From Persicitalea sp964500445 (GTDB taxonomy: Bacteria > Bacteroidota > Bacteroidia > Cytophagales > Spirosomataceae), in assembly GCA_964500445.1 (NCBI GenBank), contig CAZCOG010000030.1:1-64000 (forward strand): DNA of 64,000 nucleotides, given 5' to 3'. Positions 41,122 to 49,826 of this stretch are shown piece by piece. The notes below the pieces were generated by a model. The model had not been told where the DNA came from. It ran no database searches and saw only the letters and a list, made by a program, of their open reading frames with translations. The position numbers and the translations under genes were made by a program. The first letter of the stretch is position 1. Every line of letters starts with the position of its first letter.

Positions 41122-41872
41122 CATTCAGTCTTTTCGCCATTTCCCTAGCCCCGTTGGCGACGAAGGTGGCGTCGGCGCCGCAGGCGATGAATCGTATTCC
41201 GAGTTGGTGGTAGTTGTGGTACTCTTCGGGATTGAAGAAAAGAATTCCCACTGCTTTTTTGGCCTTCTGGGCCGCATTGATCGTTTCCCGAACGGCTTCC
41301 TTAAATCGGGGATGGTCGAACTGTCCGAAAATTCCGAGCTCCATCGAGAGGTCAGCGGGGCCGATGAAGAGCACGTCCACCCCATCGATCGTGGCTACTT
41401 CGTCTAGGTGATTGAGTACTTCGGCGGTTTCGATCTGCACGATGCCCAGCAGATTTTCGCGGGCATTTTGGTAATAGCTGTCAAAGTTTTGGGCAAACTG
41501 GGTAGCCCGCACCATTTTGGCCACGCCCCGGTGGCCGTGCGGCGGGTAGTGCAGGCCGCTCACTACCTTCCGGGCCTCGGCCGGATTACTGACCTTGGGG
41601 CACATGATGCCTTCCGCGCCCATATCCAGCACCCGGTGAATGCGCTGGCTTTCGGCGCTTTCCACCCGTACGATAACTCCTGCGGGGGTACTTTCCAGGG
41701 CTTGAAGCTGCGCCAGTACATCCTTTTCGGTACCCGCGCCGTGTTCAAGGTCGATCAGTACCCAGTCGAATCCGGACAACCCCACGATTTCGGCCGTCAG
41801 CGAACTACCCAGATTGAGCCAGCAGCCGTGGAGGGTTTCGCCGTTTTGTAATCTCTTTTTTAAGTTTTTCAT
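41108..41872 (-). CDS. garL: 2-dehydro-3-deoxyglucarate aldolase (HpcH/HpaI family)
   Basis: 254 residues, normal length. Class II aldolase motifs: LIDLEHG (about 38-44), catalytic IVRVESAESQRIHRVLDMGAEGIMCPKV region, GIVQIETAEV (metal Glu) and DVLFIGPADLSMELG (metal Asp). GarL splits 5-keto-4-deoxyglucarate or 2-keto-3-deoxyglucarate into pyruvate and tartronate semialdehyde. It follows SusD by 29 bases and precedes the permease, so it is the first enzyme gene of the operon after the outer-membrane pair. HpcH (aromatic degradation) is the alternative, excluded by neighbours. Confidence 0.88.
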   Translation of the reverse strand: MKNLKKRLQNGETLHGCWLNLGSSLTAEIVGLSGFDWVLIDLEHGAGTEKDVLAQLQALESTPAGVIVRVESAESQRIHRVLDMGAEGIMCPKVSNPAEARKVVSGLHYPPHGHRGVAKMVRATQFAQNFDSYYQNARENLLGIVQIETAEVLNHLDEVATIDGVDVLFIGPADLSMELGIFGQFDHPRFKEAVRETINAAQKAKKAVGILFFNPEEYHNYHQLGIRFIACGADATFVANGAREMAKRLNDFRY

Positions 41873-41901
41873 ATACCCGTAAAGGCCCGAATGAAGTCGC
41901 C

Positions 41902-43428
41902 TTACTTCTTATCCCACCAAATTCGGGTATCGAGCAGATTCGGTCCCTGTCGACTGATAGCCTGTTGCACATTATCCTTATTCACATTCAGTTCGGCATC
42001 GGTGTAGGTCAGGCGACGGATAAAGGGTTCGGTCTTGAGATCGCTACCGGGATACGGGTTGGGCGCCAACACAGGGTACCCACTCCGCCGGAAGTTGGCC
42101 CAGGCTTCGGGCCCGTTCAGAAACGACGCCACCCAGTACTGGGTATTGATCTGCTCCAGCTCGCTGCCAGTCTTAAGCGGATGCGCCTGTAGGTAGGTAG
42201 TAATAGCCGCCGCTGGCACAGCCGTATTGGCACCATAGTCGGCAAGTTGCTCCATGTGAGCCCTGATGCCCTTGGCAAAAAAGTCAGCCGGATCGCCGGT
42301 GGTCCACTTGCGGAAGGCTGCCTCGGCCAGCAGAAATTCGGTCTGCGCGTACGTCACCATATAACTTGGAGCCAGCAGGCTAGCCATGCGGGTACGGTCC
42401 AGCTGGCTATAATCCCACAGACTGGCCAGTTTTTTGGCGGCTACCGCCGAACTGATCGTCGTGTTATCAAATCCCTGCGGAGCACCGATTTGTACGTCAG
42501 CTGTACGGTTGGCTTTGGCTTCTACCTGCTGTGCGCCACTGGTGGCACCCACGTACCGCACGGCAATGGAAGCCAGCCGGGGATCATTGTTGGTTTTAAG
42601 ATAATCCACAAAATCTTCGGACAAATAGAAGAAAGCCGACTGCCCGCCATTGAGTTGCGAGCCTACGGGATTGGTAAAACTGGCGTTGTGCCGCAGCATG
42701 GCGTTGTCGGCGTTGGATTGCATTACTCCACCCGCGACAGCTTTGGCTACGTATTCGGCCGCTTTGGTCGGATTGATTTTGGATAGCCGCATGGCGGCCC
42801 GAAGCAGGAGCGAATATCCCAGGCGTTTCCATTTGACCACGTTTCCATCGTACAGCAAGTCAGTAGCTACCTTGGCTTTGGACGCATCCAATGCCGCCGA
42901 GGCCGCATCCAACTCGCTCAGAATATTCATATAGACTGATTCTTGGGTATCGTACGCGGGTTTGTCGATGCCCTCGAGGTAGCTTTTTCCGGCCTGCGTG
43001 TAGGGAATATCGCCGTAGGTGTCCGTAAGTACCATGAACGAGTAGGCCTGCCAGATTCGCGCCATGTTGTAGAGGTTGGAGCGCGCGGGTACGTCCTTCG
43101 TTTTGGCAATAACATCCGTCAACTCTTTGATATTGGTCTGGTAAAAGTTGTTCCAGTTTCCGGCAGCGACGCTACGATTGTCCTGATTGAAATTAGCGGC
43201 CGAACCCTGTCCGCTGAATGGCGTGATCATCTGCTTGACGATCGTGGTTTCGTAGCTCAGGTTGCCGTAGCCGGGCGCACTGTTAACGATGGCCGTATTA
43301 AGTTGATAGCCGGGGTCCACGCTCGTGAGGGCCACGGGATTCACATTGAGTTCATCAAATCCCTTATCGCAGGAAGTAGCACACAGGCAGATCGCGATAA
43401 TCCAGAGGTAATTCTTGCTATTTTTCAT
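41902..43428 (-). CDS. SusD/RagB-family outer-membrane lipoprotein
   Basis: 508 residues. The signal peptide ends in a lipobox ATSC with Cys at about residue 20. The SusD-like fold shows VNPVALTSVDPGYQL, YNMARIWQAYSFMVLTDTYGDIPYTQAG (about 120-150, the TPR region), and a C-terminal QYWVASFLNGPEAWANFRRSGYPVL. It is closest in flavour to the SusD-like_2 branch. SusD caps the SusC barrel and captures ligand at the cell surface. It lies 21 bases after SusC on the same strand. In this locus its ligand is probably an acid sugar or a conjugate of one. Confidence 0.95.
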   Translation of the reverse strand: MKNSKNYLWIIAICLCATSCDKGFDELNVNPVALTSVDPGYQLNTAIVNSAPGYGNLSYETTIVKQMITPFSGQGSAANFNQDNRSVAAGNWNNFYQTNIKELTDVIAKTKDVPARSNLYNMARIWQAYSFMVLTDTYGDIPYTQAGKSYLEGIDKPAYDTQESVYMNILSELDAASAALDASKAKVATDLLYDGNVVKWKRLGYSLLLRAAMRLSKINPTKAAEYVAKAVAGGVMQSNADNAMLRHNASFTNPVGSQLNGGQSAFFYLSEDFVDYLKTNNDPRLASIAVRYVGATSGAQQVEAKANRTADVQIGAPQGFDNTTISSAVAAKKLASLWDYSQLDRTRMASLLAPSYMVTYAQTEFLLAEAAFRKWTTGDPADFFAKGIRAHMEQLADYGANTAVPAAAITTYLQAHPLKTGSELEQINTQYWVASFLNGPEAWANFRRSGYPVLAPNPYPGSDLKTEPFIRRLTYTDAELNVNKDNVQQAISRQGPNLLDTRIWWDKK

Positions 43429-43449
43429 AATCTTTTGATTGCTTTCAGC

Positions 43450-46400
43450 CTAAAATTTTACATTCAAATTGAACCCCATGCTACGCGTAATGGGTAGCCC
43501 GGTAGCTTCCAAACCAATCAGGTTGTCCGACGGAAAACCGAATTGCTCGGGGTGAATATTGGGTACCCACTTTTTCAGCACCGCCACGTTGTTGGCCACC
43601 GCATTGATGCGCAATCCCTTGATGAACTTGACGGAGGTCAGAAAGCGCGTGAAGTCGTAGCCCAGCGAAATTTGCCGTAGTTGCCACAGGCCCGCGTTGT
43701 ACACAAAAGGCTCAGCGATGTTCTGCGAGCGTACTGTTTCGTAGTAGGCCTGCACGACCGACTTGGTTTGGTTGGTTTCGCCGTTGGGATTAACCCCATC
43801 TCCAATCACAAAGCCTTCCTCGCGTCCGGCAAGGGTTGCCTTGTGCAAGCCGTGCCGCCAGGCATTGAAATTGGTGCCGGAAATCATTTTGTGACCTAGC
43901 TTGAAGTCGATCAGGAACGAAAGGTTGATACCTTTGTAGGTAAAATTGTTCGTGATTCCACCCACCCAGCGGGGTACCGCGCTTCCGAAGGCGATTTGGG
44001 TAGCGGTGCGGAGTGGACGACCGTTCCCGGCATCAAACACCTGACGGCCCTGCTCGTCGCGCAGGTACCCGAAGCCGTACAACTGGCCTAATGGCTGGCC
44101 AACTACCTGGCGCAATTCGCCCGAGAAGTCACCCGTACCCACGGTAATAGAATTATCGCTCACATCATCGCCGAGGTTAAGTACCTTGGTCTTGTTGTAG
44201 GCACCGTTGAAGATGGCGTTCCAGGTAAAGTTCTGGGTTTTCACGGGCATTACATTCACCAGCATTTCCCAGCCCTGGTTCCGGCTTTCGCCTACGTTGA
44301 TCAATTGGTTGAGATAGCCCCCTGCGTTGGAAGTCTGGGCGCGGAGAATCTGATCGGAGGATAGCTTGTCGTAGTAGGTCAAATCCACCCCCAGTATGGA
44401 GTTGAACAACTTCAACTCAATCCCGAATTCTTTCTCGGCTACCCGCATGGGTCGCAAGTTGGCATTGGGTACCGTGGAGCCGCTGATGCTGGCCAGGGTC
44501 TGGGCCACCCCGGTAGGTGAGGCAAATTGCTGGGAATTGATGCTGTAAAACAGGTTGTTGGCGTAAGGCGACACATCCGTATCACTTCCCACCTCGGCGT
44601 AGCCCGCCCTGATTTTACCAAAATTGATCCAAGCCGGCAATGAGGAAGCAAAAGCTTGCGAAAAGACAAAACTAGCTGTAATGGAAGGATAAAGAATACT
44701 CCGGTTGGCGGGCGATAAAGTTGAAAACCAGTCGTTACGGGCGGTACCGTTCAGGAAAAGGAAATCTTTGAAAGATACTTCTGCCGAAGCATAGAGTGAA
44801 TTGACCTTGCGCTCGGAAAAATCATAAATCGGGTCACGCTGCCGGCCGTTGCCAATTGTGTAGAGGCCACGGCTATAGAAATCCTGCACCAGCACATTAT
44901 GACGGCTGATGCGGCGGTACATCTGGTTGCCACCTACATTGAGATTGACACCGATCACGCCAAAAGTACGGTTAGCCCCCAATAGAAAATCGGTGTTGAG
45001 TTCGCGTACGTTACGGTCGTCTTGTACGTACTGCCCATTCACAAACCCAGCGGGCGCGGCGGGCTGCCGCTGCGAACCTGTGGGTAGGTTATAATCCTGC
45101 TCGCGGGAGTAGTAGTCCTGACCGATCCGCCCCTGCAAAAACAGCCAGTCGGTGAAATTATAGCGGGCGGTCAGGTTACCAAATACGCGGTCGTTGCGGA
45201 TGTTGTCGAAGCGTTTGAGGGCAAAGTAGGGGTTGGTGCGGTTCGTGAACCTGGACCATACTACTTCGTTGCCGTTTTCATCGGAGGCGTACTGCTTCAA
45301 AAGATCCAGCGGCATGGAATTAGCCATGTTGAAGAGTACGACCGGACTATAATCCTGCTCGGCAATATTGGGTGGATTTTTCCGGTATTCGTTCGAGTAG
45401 TTGATATTGCCTGACACCGTTAACTTCTTAGCCACCGTTTGCGTGAAGCCCAGATTGACGGTCCGGCGATGGTAGCCCGAGCCTGGCAGGATCGTTTTAT
45501 TGTCCAGATTAGAGGCCGACAGGCTGAAACCACCGTTTTCACCGCCCGAAGCCAGGGTAATAGTATTGGTAAAAGTCGAACCCGTCCGGTAGTAGTCTGT
45601 GATTTGGTGCCGCTGGGGTACGTAAGGTACCTCCACGTTATCGAATAGGATTTGGGTCATGCCGGGCTCGAATTTTTCTCCAAAACTCCACTGGCCCGAC
45701 GTCGGAAACGCACTGGTCGGACGCTTTCCATTTTCACCCTGTCCGTACTCATACTGGTAGTCGGTATAGTCGAGCGGCGTATCGGAGGTAAAATTGGTAT
45801 TGTAAGTCAGCGAAACACCCGACCCGGAACCCCGGTTTTTCGTGGTGATCATGATGACCCCGTCTTTGGCCCGCGAGCCGTACAGCGCCGAGGCGGCCGC
45901 TCCTTTCAATACCGTCAGGTTTTCGATGTCGTCAGGATTAATGCTGCTCAGGCCATCGCCCCCGTCGGAGGTACGGTTGCTGCCGCGCTCCGACACATCG
46001 CCCCGCGCGCCGTTGTTGGTATTATCTATAGGTACCCCGTTGACCACGATCAATGGGGAATTGTTACCCCCGAAGGACGACTGGCCCCGGATGCGGATTT
46101 TGCTGGTTCCGGCCGGACCCGAGCCCAGCGAGGTGATGTTTACACCCGCCATTTTACCCTGCAATGCGTTCATGAAATTGGCCGTGCGGTTGATCGTCAT
46201 TTCCTCGGTAGGTACTGTAGCCGTAGCGTAGCCGATGCTTTTGGCCTGTTTCTTGATCCCCAGCGCCGTGACTACCACTTCCTGCAAGGCTTTGCTTTCG
46301 GGTACCAGCGACACCGTCAGATTGGTGCGGGTACCTACCGTAACTTCCTGACTCTGATAGCCCACGTAGCTGAATACGAGGACCGCTGCGGCATCGGGTA

Positions 46401-46998
46401 CCTCGAGCTGAAACGCGCCGTCGGCGTTGGTAGTCGTGCCGCGCGTGGTACCTTTTACCAGCACGCTTACCCCCGGAAGACCATTATTATTTTCATCTTC
46501 TACTTTACCCCGAACAGTTTGATCTACCTCTTCCATCGAGATGGCCCGAGCCAGGACAGGTACTTGTGGTGATTCAGGAAGTTTCTCGGCTGTATCCAAT
46601 GCCTGCGAGGTACTTTCAGCAGGTTCACTTTTCTGAGCGGACTTCTTTTCAGCGACAATCACATAAGTACCGGCTTTCACCTTCCTATAGCTCAAAGAAG
46701 TAGCCCGCAATATCCGGTCAAGATTCTGCTCGACACTGGCTTTGAAATCCAGCAATTCGGTAGCCACCGTGATGTCCCCAACCAGTCCGCCTTCAAACAG
46801 AATATCTACCCGGTAGCGGGTTTTCAGTTCATTAAGTACCCCGCGCAGTTTCTGCCGGGCGGGCTGGGTACTTTCACGTTTTTTCTGCGGGAGTTGGGTG
46901 ACGCTCGCCAGATCCTGAGCGGCGGCAGGTTGCGTGAGCCATATGCTGGCCAGCAGCAGCATACATGCCCACCGAGGCGGTGGTAGTGATTTTTTCAT
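43450..46998 (-). CDS. SusC/RagA TonB-dependent outer-membrane transporter with STN signalling domain
   Basis: 1182 residues, full length. Signal peptide; STN (secretin/TonB short N-terminal) domain about 48-115 (LKTRYRVDILFEGGLVGDI...SYRKVKAGTYVIV), the part that talks to FecR-type anti-sigma factors; CarboxypepD_reg-like domain about 165-240 (VRGKVEDENNNGLPGVSVLV); plug with LQEVVVTALGIKKQAKSIGY and the ATSGSGPAG-like motifs (about 242-400); then a 22-strand barrel ending in SMGFNLNVKF. It imports ligand with TonB energy. The STN domain makes it a combined transporter and sensor for the adjacent FecI/FecR pair. Confidence 0.96.
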   Translation of the reverse strand: MKKSLPPPRWACMLLLASIWLTQPAAAQDLASVTQLPQKKRESTQPARQKLRGVLNELKTRYRVDILFEGGLVGDITVATELLDFKASVEQNLDRILRATSLSYRKVKAGTYVIVAEKKSAQKSEPAESTSQALDTAEKLPESPQVPVLARAISMEEVDQTVRGKVEDENNNGLPGVSVLVKGTTRGTTTNADGAFQLEVPDAAAVLVFSYVGYQSQEVTVGTRTNLTVSLVPESKALQEVVVTALGIKKQAKSIGYATATVPTEEMTINRTANFMNALQGKMAGVNITSLGSGPAGTSKIRIRGQSSFGGNNSPLIVVNGVPIDNTNNGARGDVSERGSNRTSDGGDGLSSINPDDIENLTVLKGAAASALYGSRAKDGVIMITTKNRGSGSGVSLTYNTNFTSDTPLDYTDYQYEYGQGENGKRPTSAFPTSGQWSFGEKFEPGMTQILFDNVEVPYVPQRHQITDYYRTGSTFTNTITLASGGENGGFSLSASNLDNKTILPGSGYHRRTVNLGFTQTVAKKLTVSGNINYSNEYRKNPPNIAEQDYSPVVLFNMANSMPLDLLKQYASDENGNEVVWSRFTNRTNPYFALKRFDNIRNDRVFGNLTARYNFTDWLFLQGRIGQDYYSREQDYNLPTGSQRQPAAPAGFVNGQYVQDDRNVRELNTDFLLGANRTFGVIGVNLNVGGNQMYRRISRHNVLVQDFYSRGLYTIGNGRQRDPIYDFSERKVNSLYASAEVSFKDFLFLNGTARNDWFSTLSPANRSILYPSITASFVFSQAFASSLPAWINFGKIRAGYAEVGSDTDVSPYANNLFYSINSQQFASPTGVAQTLASISGSTVPNANLRPMRVAEKEFGIELKLFNSILGVDLTYYDKLSSDQILRAQTSNAGGYLNQLINVGESRNQGWEMLVNVMPVKTQNFTWNAIFNGAYNKTKVLNLGDDVSDNSITVGTGDFSGELRQVVGQPLGQLYGFGYLRDEQGRQVFDAGNGRPLRTATQIAFGSAVPRWVGGITNNFTYKGINLSFLIDFKLGHKMISGTNFNAWRHGLHKATLAGREEGFVIGDGVNPNGETNQTKSVVQAYYETVRSQNIAEPFVYNAGLWQLRQISLGYDFTRFLTSVKFIKGLRINAVANNVAVLKKWVPNIHPEQFGFPSDNLIGLEATGLPITRSMGFNLNVKF

Positions 46999-47104
46999 TG
47001 CGTATTTTGATTAAGGGTTTAGGAATATTTTTATCTACAATCCACGGATTGGGTTTCTTCAACCGGCTTTGCTATACCGCCTGAATACCCGGTGCACCGG
47101 ATCA

Positions 47105-48106
47105 CTATTTTATTTCTTCCAGCGTCACCACGTCGTTCGTCCTGCTCATTTTCAGATTAAAAATCCGGCACACGATTTCCAGCAATTCCTCGGAACTTTC
47201 GGCGCGAAAGGAGCCAACCAGCGTACGCTGAGCCAGGTTTTTATCCTGAACTACTACCCGAATGCCATAATTTTCCTGCATTATTTCCGCAAATTCGGCC
47301 AGGGTCGTATCGTCGAAAATGAAGCGTTGATCTTTCCAGGCGGCGTATTTTTCGGGCTGGGTCGTGATTTCCTGCTGAAGGTGATTATCCTGATCGAGCG
47401 TCACAAGGTCACCCGGTTTCATAATCACTTTTTTCCGGGACTGCCCTTCGTGATAGTTGAGCTGTACCTTTCCCCGATTCAGAATCACCCTGGACTTGTG
47501 AGCGCGCGCGTACACCATAAATTCGGTCCCCAAAACCACCACTTCGAGTCCTTTCGGGGTATGCACCACAAACCGTTGATGATCGGCTTGGTGCGCCACA
47601 TCGAAATTGGCTTCTCCCGTCAGAAACACCTCCCGGGTACCGCGGCCAAAACCGAAACGAGGTACCTTAAGCGATGAGTTGGCATTGAGTACCACCCGTG
47701 TACTGTCGCTCAATACCAGCGCTTTGGTTTCTCCGTAAGCCGAAGTATGCATTTGGTACAGCAAATTATTTCTGAATAAAACTCCGCTCACCATCAGGAT
47801 AGTTACCACGGAAGCCGCCACCAACCATTTCCGTGCTCGAAAGCGGGAGGGCGCGAAGACCTCCGCGCCAGCATCAGGCGAGGAAATATCTTCTGTACGG
47901 TCGATGTGGGCACGAAATCGCTCGATTGCATGCTCTCCATCGGTGAGGTACTGCGGCTGCTGGTATTCATATTCCACCAGCCACTTGTAGAATAGCTCCT
48001 CATGGGCCGCATCTTTCACCCATTCATCGATCAACTGTTTTTGCAAAGCGGTCGATTTTCCGGACAAATAATTGAAGATGAATTCTTTGTTTATCTCTGC
48101 GTTCAT
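47105..48106 (-). CDS. FecR-family anti-sigma factor
   Basis: 333 residues from ATG 48106. A further in-frame ATG at 48172 would add 22 residues encoded mostly by the 8-bp tandem repeat, so the shorter start is preferred. N-terminal cytoplasmic part (about 1-85), one membrane segment WLVAASVVTILMVSGVLF, FecR domain about 115-215 (SDSTRVVLNANSSLKVPRFG, EVFLTGEANFDV) and a C-terminal DUF4974/STN-like domain (FDDTTLAEFAEIMQENYGIRVV). It holds the ECF sigma factor until SusC signals ligand. Lies 100 bases after the sigma gene. Confidence 0.93.
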   Translation of the reverse strand: MNAEINKEFIFNYLSGKSTALQKQLIDEWVKDAAHEELFYKWLVEYEYQQPQYLTDGEHAIERFRAHIDRTEDISSPDAGAEVFAPSRFRARKWLVAASVVTILMVSGVLFRNNLLYQMHTSAYGETKALVLSDSTRVVLNANSSLKVPRFGFGRGTREVFLTGEANFDVAHQADHQRFVVHTPKGLEVVVLGTEFMVYARAHKSRVILNRGKVQLNYHEGQSRKKVIMKPGDLVTLDQDNHLQQEITTQPEKYAAWKDQRFIFDDTTLAEFAEIMQENYGIRVVVQDKNLAQRTLVGSFRAESSEELLEIVCRIFNLKMSRTNDVVTLEEIK

Positions 48107-48113
48107 TTTTAAT

Positions 48114-48151
48114 GAGAGATTGAGAGATTGAGAGATTGAGAGATTGAGAGA
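48114..48151. repeat. Tandem repeat of GAGAGATT (four copies plus partial)
   Basis: Perfect 8-bp units at 48114-48121, 48122-48129, 48130-48137 and 48138-48145, then GAGAGA. It lies 8 bases upstream of the FecR start codon on its coding strand, between the sigma and anti-sigma genes. Confidence 0.9.
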
Positions 48152-48169
48152 ATCGGTTTCCACTACCTC

Positions 48170-48198
48170 CATTCACTCATTCTTTCATTCACTCATTC
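48170..48198. repeat. Direct repeat CATTCACTCATTC x2
   Basis: Copies at 48170-48182 and 48186-48198 with a 3-base gap, just after the sigma-factor stop (minus strand) and beside the 8-bp tandem array. Confidence 0.8.
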
Positions 48199-48206
48199 AA
48201 AACTGA

Positions 48207-48860
48207 TTATAAGAGCCATTTTTCCTTTAAAAGCCCGCGGACAAACTGACTGGCGCGGTTGAGCTGCACGTCTACGGTTTTGACCGAAAGATGGAGCTCA
48301 TCGGCGATTTCCTGGTATTTCATACCGTCAAACTTGCGCATGAGGTAAATCCGACGACGTTCGACGGGTAGTTTGTTGACGGCTTCCTCCACGTCATGGT
48401 ATAGTTCTTCAAACTGACTGATCTGATCGGGCTGCTGTTCGTTGAGTATGGTTTTTTGGGAAGCTTCGGACAGTTCGGCTTTACGGCTCAAATCCCAGCG
48501 CAGGTAGTTGTAGGCCCGGTTGCGCACTGTCCGGAAAAGGTACAGGCGATAAGAGGTTTCGATACCCTGAAAGGTATTCTGGGAATAAAAACGAAAAAAT
48601 ATTTCTGAAACCAGGTCCTCGGCCACCTCGCGTGAGCCTACGAACTTCACGGCATGGGTGCACATAGGCTGGTAATAGCGCTTGTAAAGTAGTTCGATGC
48701 CCAGGCGAGGATTGTCTTCCAGCGCTTTTCGGATGAAAAATTCATCGTCGGGGATCGTTGCGTAACCAGACTCAACAGAACGCAAGCTCGGCGAAAGAAG
48801 GGGTTTGCTTCCTGTTTTGTCCTTTTCAATGCCGGAAAGGCTGCGCTGGGCGTCCTTCAT
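48207..48860 (-). CDS. ECF-type RNA polymerase sigma factor (FecI-like)
   Basis: 217 residues. Region sigma-2 (about 60-125: LLYKRYYQPMCTHAVKFVGSREVAEDLVSEIFFRFY) binds core RNA polymerase; region sigma-4 (about 155-210: AVNKLPVERRRIYLMRKFDGMKYQEIADELHLSVKTVDVQLNRAS) reads the -35. This is the Bacteroidota FecI-like group that activates SusC/D loci under control of an adjacent FecR. It heads the minus-strand set of nine genes. A promoter-like pair (48894-48925) lies 34 bases upstream. Confidence 0.94.
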   Translation of the reverse strand: MKDAQRSLSGIEKDKTGSKPLLSPSLRSVESGYATIPDDEFFIRKALEDNPRLGIELLYKRYYQPMCTHAVKFVGSREVAEDLVSEIFFRFYSQNTFQGIETSYRLYLFRTVRNRAYNYLRWDLSRKAELSEASQKTILNEQQPDQISQFEELYHDVEEAVNKLPVERRRIYLMRKFDGMKYQEIADELHLSVKTVDVQLNRASQFVRGLLKEKWLL

Positions 48861-48893
48861 ATCGCCTTATGGTTGACAATTAGAATTTTATGA

Positions 48894-48925
48894 AAAAACT
48901 AAATTCCGGGTCGTACTGATAACAA
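48894..48925 (-). promoter_or_regulatory. Promoter-like pair: TTG, 21 bp, TAgtTTTT (sigma factor gene)
   Basis: On the minus strand a one-mismatch -7 box (48894-48901) follows TTG (48923-48925) after 21 bp. It fits constitutive expression of the sigma/anti-sigma genes. Confidence 0.45.
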
Positions 48926-49006
48926 GACAAGTACAAGACTAAAAAGTCCTTACAGGGATATAAAAATATTTTTATTTTTTTGAAATATACCCTTTTAGGG
49001 GGTGAA

Positions 49007-49744
49007 ATGAAGGGCCAATTTTCTATGAAACCTTCCGCCGATCCAATCACTAAAACTATCGAGGCGCACGAGCGCCTGAATGCCCAATATGGTGTGCAAG
49101 AGATTTACGGTCGTGCCGATCCCATGCACGAGCTTATCGGGACAATTCTCTCGCATCGCACCACCCACGACAATGAGGTAACCGCCTACCGCACCATGCG
49201 GGAGCGGTTCCCAACCTGGCAGGAAGTACAGGCTGCGCCTTTGCCCGACCTGATCGACGCTATTCGCACGGCCACCTACCCGGAAGTGAAGGCACCGTAC
49301 ATTCAGCAGGTATTAGCGCACCTTTTTCGGGAACGGGGAGAAGCCAACCTTGATTTTTTGCAGGCTATGTCGACCGAGGAAGCAATGAAGTGGCTGACCG
49401 ATCTGCCGGGCATTGGCCCCAAGACGGCTACTTTACTACTGCTTTTCAATTTCAAAAAACCGGTTATGCCCGTCGATACGCATGTACATCGCGTCACGCA
49501 ACGGCTGGGCCTGATCGGGCCAAAAGTAAGCGCATCCAAAGCGCACGACCTGCTGCTGTCGTACTTACCCAAAGACGCCACGGTTCTGTTCAATTTTCAC
49601 AAACACTTCTACTGGCATGGTCAGCGGGTATGTACCTGGTATCACCCCCAATGCCCCAAATGCGTGCTGAAGACCATGTGTGATTTTTACCAAACCGGCG
49701 GCACAGCTTCGCTAAGTAGTACGGCTGCACGGAGAAAAACCTGA
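49007..49744 (+). CDS. Endonuclease III-like DNA glycosylase
   Basis: 245 residues from ATG 49007, preceded by a purine-rich AGGGGGTG at 48998-49004; the frame begins at TTG 48980. HhH-GPD fold: helix-hairpin-helix LPGIGPKTAT with the catalytic Lys, and VDTHVHR with the catalytic Asp. A C-terminal [4Fe-4S] cluster follows with CTWYHPQCPKCVLKTMC (C-x6-C-x2-C-x5-C). The family excises oxidised pyrimidines and nicks abasic sites; some divergent members act on other lesions. It is divergent from the sigma factor gene and unrelated to the aldarate locus. Confidence 0.9.
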   Translation: MKGQFSMKPSADPITKTIEAHERLNAQYGVQEIYGRADPMHELIGTILSHRTTHDNEVTAYRTMRERFPTWQEVQAAPLPDLIDAIRTATYPEVKAPYIQQVLAHLFRERGEANLDFLQAMSTEEAMKWLTDLPGIGPKTATLLLLFNFKKPVMPVDTHVHRVTQRLGLIGPKVSASKAHDLLLSYLPKDATVLFNFHKHFYWHGQRVCTWYHPQCPKCVLKTMCDFYQTGGTASLSSTAARRKT

Positions 49745-49826
49745 TGGATTCTGTAAACGTCCGCAAAAGTCGGTCTGGAACGATATTTTTCCTCTGTTCC
49801 AAAATTGTTGAATCCATAGAACGATC

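Noticed and set aside
45652..46572. A 306-codon plus-strand frame inside the SusC gene, and similar long shadows at 37367-38260 and 58474-59397
   Set aside because: All are antisense to well-identified genes, have unusual composition (Arg/His/Val-rich) and no domain.
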